Of a stretch of 64,000 bases of DNA, positions 58,380 through 64,000 are shown one piece after another. The notes beneath the pieces were generated by a model. That model saw nothing but the letters and a program-made list of their open reading frames with translations. It did not search any database and was not told the origin of the DNA. The stretch is from NCBI GenBank assembly GCA_002682825.1, contig NOKP01000047.1:163057-227056 (forward strand). Reading direction: 5' to 3'. Every line of letters begins with the position of its first letter. The first letter of the stretch is position 1. A program made the position numbers and the translations under genes. The DNA is from Neonectria sp. B-13 (taxonomy: Eukaryota > Ascomycota > Sordariomycetes > Hypocreales > Nectriaceae).

Positions 58380-59850
58380 AATATTTAGCAGGAGTGGCAT
58401 GGAAAGGAAAAAGGTGAGACTGGTGGGGCGTTTTAAATCTGGGTGGCAGGGCTCCCTGCGGTCATTGTCGTAGGGGTTAGTGAAACCATATTCAGACTCC
58501 GCCTCATTGGGGGGCTGCGCTCGGTGGCAGTGTCGATGGTTGGATCTCCTCCCTTTATCCAACTGCTCCCGATCATGCACCATCTCCTCTTCCTCTCTGA
58601 TCCTTTGCATCTACTCACCTCATCCCTCCTCGTTGACTGCTCTCGTTACGCAACCAGGTGTCTGCATACGTCCCCTGTTCTCGAGGCAACACACAACAAA
58701 GTTTGTGAGCTAGGATACTCTTTCCACTTGTGTTCGAAAACGAAGATCGGGAGCGGGGGCCTGCCGTTGAAAATCGCTGCGTTTGAAACGCGGCTCGAGC
58801 AGGAAGCGCGTGATCGGTTTGAGGAAGATTCGACCCGTTGTAGACCTCGCTTGAGCAGGAGTTGGTAGTGCACCGGGCGGGGCGCCATGGGCCGACCAGC
58901 GATCCACAGGCGGCCAAAACCTTATCCAGCCTCCATAGGTCGAGCCCCTTCTCGGTGTAGGTGACAACAAGACTTAGAGTTGCAGAATCATGGGATTCGG
59001 TGCGGTAGGGTGCCCAGGAGCAGCTTATCGTTGGGGGAAGACGCGCCGGCTGTATCGCCGTCCCCACCCCTCAGGAGCTGAATGGAGACGGGAGGTGACG
59101 GTGCGCAAAACCGTTAGCTCGACCTGCCCTAACGAACAGCACCACGGACGATGCTTGCTCCATCGCCCTCCCATATTGCCTCGGTTTACGCATTGTTCGT
59201 TATCTCCTAGTATCGGCGCGATCGGGACTTCTCAGATGAGGCCGTGTCGTTCTTCTGGACTCGACGCGAGTCGACGCTGTTATTAGTCCCGCCATGCCGG
59301 ATTGGGCAAGATCAGTCTTGAACACTTCCTCAAGCCGAGAAGATGGTCGACGGTGATCACGGTAGTGCCTTGTTGCACCCGGGCCAACGGTGGAAATCAT
59401 TCGCTGTGGATGCGCTGTGATGTGACGAAGCTTGCTTGCTCGCCTGGTCCAACTTCCGCGAAACCTTCCAACGAGGCATGAAATGTCTTCCTCGACGCTG
59501 GATGTCGACCGCTTTTGTGCATCGACCACTCACCCAGCTCCATTTCACCGAGGAGATTATGCAGCCTACGCCGTGCGAGAACCGTAGACAGTGGTGGTGA
59601 TCAAGAAAGATGACTCTACGTCAGCCATCTGTCTCGATTGCGCAGAGGGAGAGCATGGTTCGGAATCCCGATGCAATGCCATCCAACTCTTCTGGATTCC
59701 CCAGGTCAACGAGCCAGTCGAGCGAGCACAACCATGTTTCTTTAGTAATCGCGGAAGCGCTGCTGCCCCCGCCGGTTTAGCAGCACATCCATTCGGGCAA
59801 GGCGCCATCGCCGCCTGCCACCTTCGACATATCATGTAACATCATATGAC
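58380..59850. other. Non-RIPed GC-rich island inside the AT block
   Basis: Composition switches sharply to balanced or GC-rich at about 58380 and back at about 59850. Since RIP acts on duplicated DNA, this is likely a single-copy segment surrounded by repeats. Overlapping frames up to 150 codons occur on both strands (for example 58615-59067 minus, 59591-59839 plus), but none resembles a known protein and no convincing splice-joined gene was found. It could be a relic gene, a non-coding RNA locus or a young insertion. Confidence 0.5.
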
Positions 59851-62800
59851 CCATTTCTATATAAGCAGTCTCCCTATCGCCCAATGTCCCTCTACCCTTA
59901 TGAACTTATACTCTTGACTTCTTACCCTCTTATTGCTCCTCATTTCCTCCTTAGCCTGCATTTCATTTCTGTAAGCTGGCTGTGTTATCTGCTTGGTTGC
60001 ATAGGACTGCTATTATTGCATTATTGCTTTAGGTCAATTTAGCGATAGTATTAGTTGTATTCCCTCTTTCTTGCCTATATAGAATAATTGATTATATTCT
60101 TTAAGTACTTTCTAAGAAACTTTCTTTCTTACCTAGAGGAATTTTATACCTATATATACTACTTTCTCTCCTTGCTTATAGCCCTTTGCTATATACTAAC
60201 TAATGCTTAAAGCTACTATTAAAGCTATTCTCCTAAGATAGATAGTCTAATAGGATAATAGCCTTTTATTATTATACTCTATTCTTAGGTAGTAAGCACT
60301 TACTTAAGTTATTAGTCCTTATAAGGCTTTCTATAGGGAGCTAATTAATTATAAAAATACTATAATGGTTGACTTAACTGTATTTATACCTAAGGTAGAC
60401 TAAGGTAATACACTCTTAATATACACTTAATAGAGCAGGAATAGCTAGCTCTAGTGAGCTAAAGCATAGCCCCCCTTCCCCCCCTTCCTTTAAAATAGAG
60501 TAGTAACTAAGTCTAACCTATAGTAAGCAGTAAGAACATATTGCATAAGTAGATATAATTTACTAACATAGGGATAGTAAACTAGTATTATTTTAGAAAT
60601 ACTTTTTCTATAGCTATTAGCTCTTATTACTAAGCCCTTTTATTCCTCTGATTTACTATAGATAAGATAAGAGCTAGATAGTATAAAATAAAAGGAGTAT
60701 ACTATATATATAAATGTATAAATAGATAATATAATAATCTTTTGGATTCTATAGGATAGAGACTAGGTAATATTGCATAGGATAGAGTAGAGGGGTAAAG
60801 TAAGATAAGATAGAGCTTATTTTATGCTTAGTCTTAGCCTTAGCTACCTTCTTACCCTTAGATACTTAGGCAATAATAGTATATAGTAGGTATTAGGAGT
60901 TTAGATAGCTAGAGGACTTATAGGCTAAAGATGATTAATATTTAGTTAGCTAAGTTAGGTAATATTGTTAGAGTTAGGTAGAAGAGTAGAAACTACTAGC
61001 TATTAGGATTTAGACTTTGCTTATCTAATATAAGGATATACTTTATGTATAAAGACTATAAGTAACTAATAAGTATATCTTAGGGCTAACTCTAGTATCC
61101 CTAAGGACTTTATCTTACTAATAAAAGAGTTAACTTTCTAGTAAGAGGTTAAGTAATAAGGTAGTAAGAGTCTTCTCTTTATATAACTGTATTAGTCTAG
61201 CTTAGTAGTTACTTGATTAATAGAGATAATAGAGATAGAAATGCTTCCTTTTAAGTACCCTCTTTATCTTGGATAAACAGATAGTAGAGAGAAGCTAAGT
61301 AATACCTAGAGGCAGTAGGAAGGCTATAGTATATAGGCTAGCTTAAGTATTAAAGCTGGGTAGTACTTGCCTACCTAATAATACTATCTAAGTAAATCTT
61401 ATATTTTTTACCTTAATAGGAGTATATATAGCCTAACTATAATACTAACTATTACCCTTAATGCTAGCTAGTAGAAGTAGCAGTAAGCTTATCCTCCTTC
61501 TCCTTTACTAGCTAAAACCTTATCCTAGTATAAAGATAAAAATAACTATTTATTAACTTTAGAAGTTAAAGCTTTTAATAAGCTAATCTAGATCCTCTTT
61601 AATATTAACTTTAATTCAGAGGATAATAGGAATAATAGTTAAGATTTTAATAACTTATAATTTAATACTATATTTCTATTAATTAATAGTTTTACTATAT
61701 AGTCTTAGCCTAGGAATATAACTTATATAAATAAGCCCTTAAGACTGTTTACTCTTTAAAATTACTAAAGGTCTAATAATTAATTTAGATAGTTCTAGCT
61801 TAGTGTTTAATAATATTAATGTTTATTATATCAACTTAATTATAGTTTATATAATTAAGTTAGATACTATAATTAATATAATTAGTAGATCCTTAAGATC
61901 TTTATTATATATTATTATAAACCCTTTAATACTAATATAAATATTATAAATATTTAATCTTACCTATTTTACCCTAGATTAAGCTCTTTATTAAAGTAAT
62001 AATATACTTATAAGTAGTACTTTTATATATTATAATAGTATTCCTAAGACTTTCTATAAATACTCTTAAAGATATCTATTTTAAGATATATTTAAAGAGT
62101 TAAACCTTATTATAGTTAATATAATAAAGCTAAAAACTATTATAAGTAATACTATATATATTATAATATTAATTCCTTTTTTATAAAGTATTTTAGAACT
62201 TTTAAGATTAATATATATATTATAACTATCTATCTTTATACTACTTAATATAAATAATACTCTATATTAAGATAATAATATATTTATAAGTACTATTTCT
62301 TTATATTATAATAGTATTTCTAGGATATATAATACATTCTCCCTAAGATAATTATTATTTAGAATGCTTTAAAGGTAAGACTATAGAATAAGTAGTTATA
62401 GATCTAAAGATATTAAGGCCTAAGTATTACCTAAGAGTATACCTTAACTATTATTAGGAACCTACTTATTGCCTTTTTGACTATTAGGTCTAATAATGCA
62501 CTATTATACCTATTATTAAGCTATATATAGATTGGTCTAAGATAATGATAATAATAGTAGTAATATAAGTAGTAAGTCTTAAGGAAGTAAATCCTATCTT
62601 AATTGAGTGAATTTATAGGATAATAAGGACTATTATCCCTCTTATATAGAAGCTAAAGAGATAGACTTAAGTAATAAGTCTAATAGTAAAGATTAATACT
62701 TATATAAGTACTATAAGATCTTAAGGTTCTCTATTAGTTTACTATATAATATAATAGCTAGTATTAAGTATCTTTATTAAGAAAGACTATTTTTAAGATT

Positions 62801-63777
62801 AAGAATAAAGAATACTTAGGTAAATAGTATTCTTAGCTTAGTATTATCTTAGGTAATATTTAATAAGACTAAAGGCTAAATAGTTCTTATTAGATTTAAG
62901 GAATAACTACTTAAGAATACTTTACTTAAGTATATAACTAAGAATAGTAAAATTACTTTCTAATTATAATTTAATTAAATTCCTTATATAAAGTATAAAT
63001 ATACTAATAGTACTATTTAGGATTAAGTTAATTTACTCTTAATATAGATAATAAGTAAGATTAAATAAGCTTTAGTTCTAAAAGCTAAATATACTTTATA
63101 AGAAGATAATCTTTTTATTAAGTTAAAAAAGATAATAAGAATACTTATATAGCTTAAGATTTACTAATAGTTTAATATAGCCTATTTAAAGTAGTCTATA
63201 AAGACTCTATAAATATATTACTTTATAAAGCTTAAGTATTATAAAAGATCTTAATATATTAGAAATAAATATTAAATCTATTTAAAGCCTATTTAACTAG
63301 GGCCTTATATCTTAGTAGAGTCTAGAGTAATAAAAGATAGCCTTTAGGCTAAAGGAAGATTAAGAATAAGTTTATATAATTATTACTAGATAGATTATAA
63401 AAGTCCTTTAGGTATACTTTTATACTTAGTAATATAGTAAATAGGAATAATTAAGCTAGGCTAAAAAGTAGTTCTTTATATCTAATATCTTACTCTTACT
63501 CTTTAAATGCCTAATAGTATTAGCCTTAATATATTATTATTCTAGCTCTTAATCTCCTTTCCCTCCTAATACTTACTTATATTCATTATTCAAAATTATT
63601 TCCTCCCTTATAATAAGCTGCTTACTTCCTCTCAATTAGCTAAAGTTACTACTAAGAATACTACATTCAGATAGTCTATATTAAGCACTTACTCTCATAA
63701 GATAATATAGTTTTACATTAGAACTAGAGTATCTTTAGAATAGCCTTAGTATTTCTAGGTAATAGTTAGATTGTTCA
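59851..63777. repeat. RIP-degraded AT-rich DNA, right part
   Basis: The first roughly 150 bp (CATTTCTATATAAGCAG, then CT-rich) look like a former promoter or LTR-like leader. The rest is TA-dominated with all frames closed. A C-rich run sits at about 60470-60484. Two similar segments about 280 bp apart (about 61997-62047 and 62275-62325) suggest further degenerate repeats. No gene was recovered. Confidence 0.5.
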
Positions 63778-64000
63778 TACTAGTTAGTATTAAGGGATAC
63801 TCCTCTCTTAGTACCTTCTTTCTTATCTCTATTACTTATACCTTTAGCTCTTTTACCTTCTTCTATTGCCTTTAGTTCCTATATATTAATACTAGATTAC
63901 TTATACTACTTAGTATATTAGGATACTCTTCTCTTAGTATTCTCTTCTTTATCTTTATTACTTATATATTTAGTTTTTCTATTTTCTTTAATTAGTCTTA
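63778..64000. repeat. Degenerate tandem repeat, 126-bp period, cut by window end
   Basis: 63778-63903 and 63904-64000+ align with a constant 126-bp offset, for example TTAGTAT at 63784 and 63910 and GGATACTC followed by CTCTTAGTA in both. Differences are largely transitions. Confidence 0.55.

Noticed and set aside
58221..59839. Several 60-150 codon frames in the GC-rich island as genes
   Set aside because: They overlap one another on opposite strands and show no recognisable domain; reported only as part of the island.
61997..62325. Possible short LTR pair about 280 bp apart
   Set aside because: Similarity is over about 50 bp only in very low-complexity AT-rich DNA, with no termini or target duplication.

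Overview
The window comes from a filamentous ascomycete (Pezizomycotina, most likely a Sordariomycete). Genes carry short introns of about 45-65 nt with GTRAGT-type donors, CTAAC-like branch points and YAG acceptors. Two Zn2Cys6 regulators, fungal MFS families and PTS1 peroxisomal tails are present. The right-hand third is an AT-rich block with the signature of repeat-induced point mutation (RIP). All reading frames and splice joints were worked out by hand; no database was searched.

Layout. (1) 1-13.0 kb is mixed secondary-type content: the 3' part of a short tyrosinase, a long gene-free stretch, a siderophore-iron MFS transporter with GATA-type iron-factor sites upstream, a secreted flavin L-amino-acid oxidase, and a small secreted Ser/Thr-rich protein. 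(2) 13.1-40.3 kb is a compact 12-gene catabolic cluster: MFS1(+), Zn2Cys6 regulator 1(-), Zn2Cys6 regulator 2(+), acyl-CoA ligase(-), enoyl-CoA hydratase 1(+), MaoC/hydratase-2 protein(+), MFS2(+), acyl-CoA dehydrogenase(+), carboxyltransferase beta(-), enoyl-CoA hydratase 2(-), biotin carboxylase alpha(+), and an AtuA-type (DUF1446) protein(+). (3) 40.6-64 kb is RIP-degraded DNA. It includes one complete Ty3/Gypsy chromovirus (42171-53329) with 389-bp LTRs and a 5-bp target duplication, an insertion inside its integrase, an extra 3' reading frame, and a non-RIPed GC-rich island at about 58.4-59.85 kb.

How the cluster genes fit together. Six enzymes end in peroxisomal tripeptides (AKL, SKL, SKL, AKL, ARL, SKL). 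The set reads as uptake of an organic acid by DAL5-family carriers, CoA activation, dehydrogenation, biotin-dependent carboxylation of a 3-methyl-2-enoyl-CoA, hydration of the resulting glutaconyl-CoA, and further beta-oxidation hydrations. The AtuA-type protein, the acyl-CoA carboxylase pair, the dehydrogenase, the LiuC/AtuE-type hydratase and the ligase together resemble the bacterial acyclic terpene utilization (Atu) pathway for citronellol/geraniol-type compounds, here apparently moved into the fungal peroxisome. A CGGWCCG motif recurs in the cluster's regulator and enzyme promoters and is a candidate binding site for one of the two cluster regulators. I do not know of a described fungal system of this composition; the substrate is inferred, not shown.
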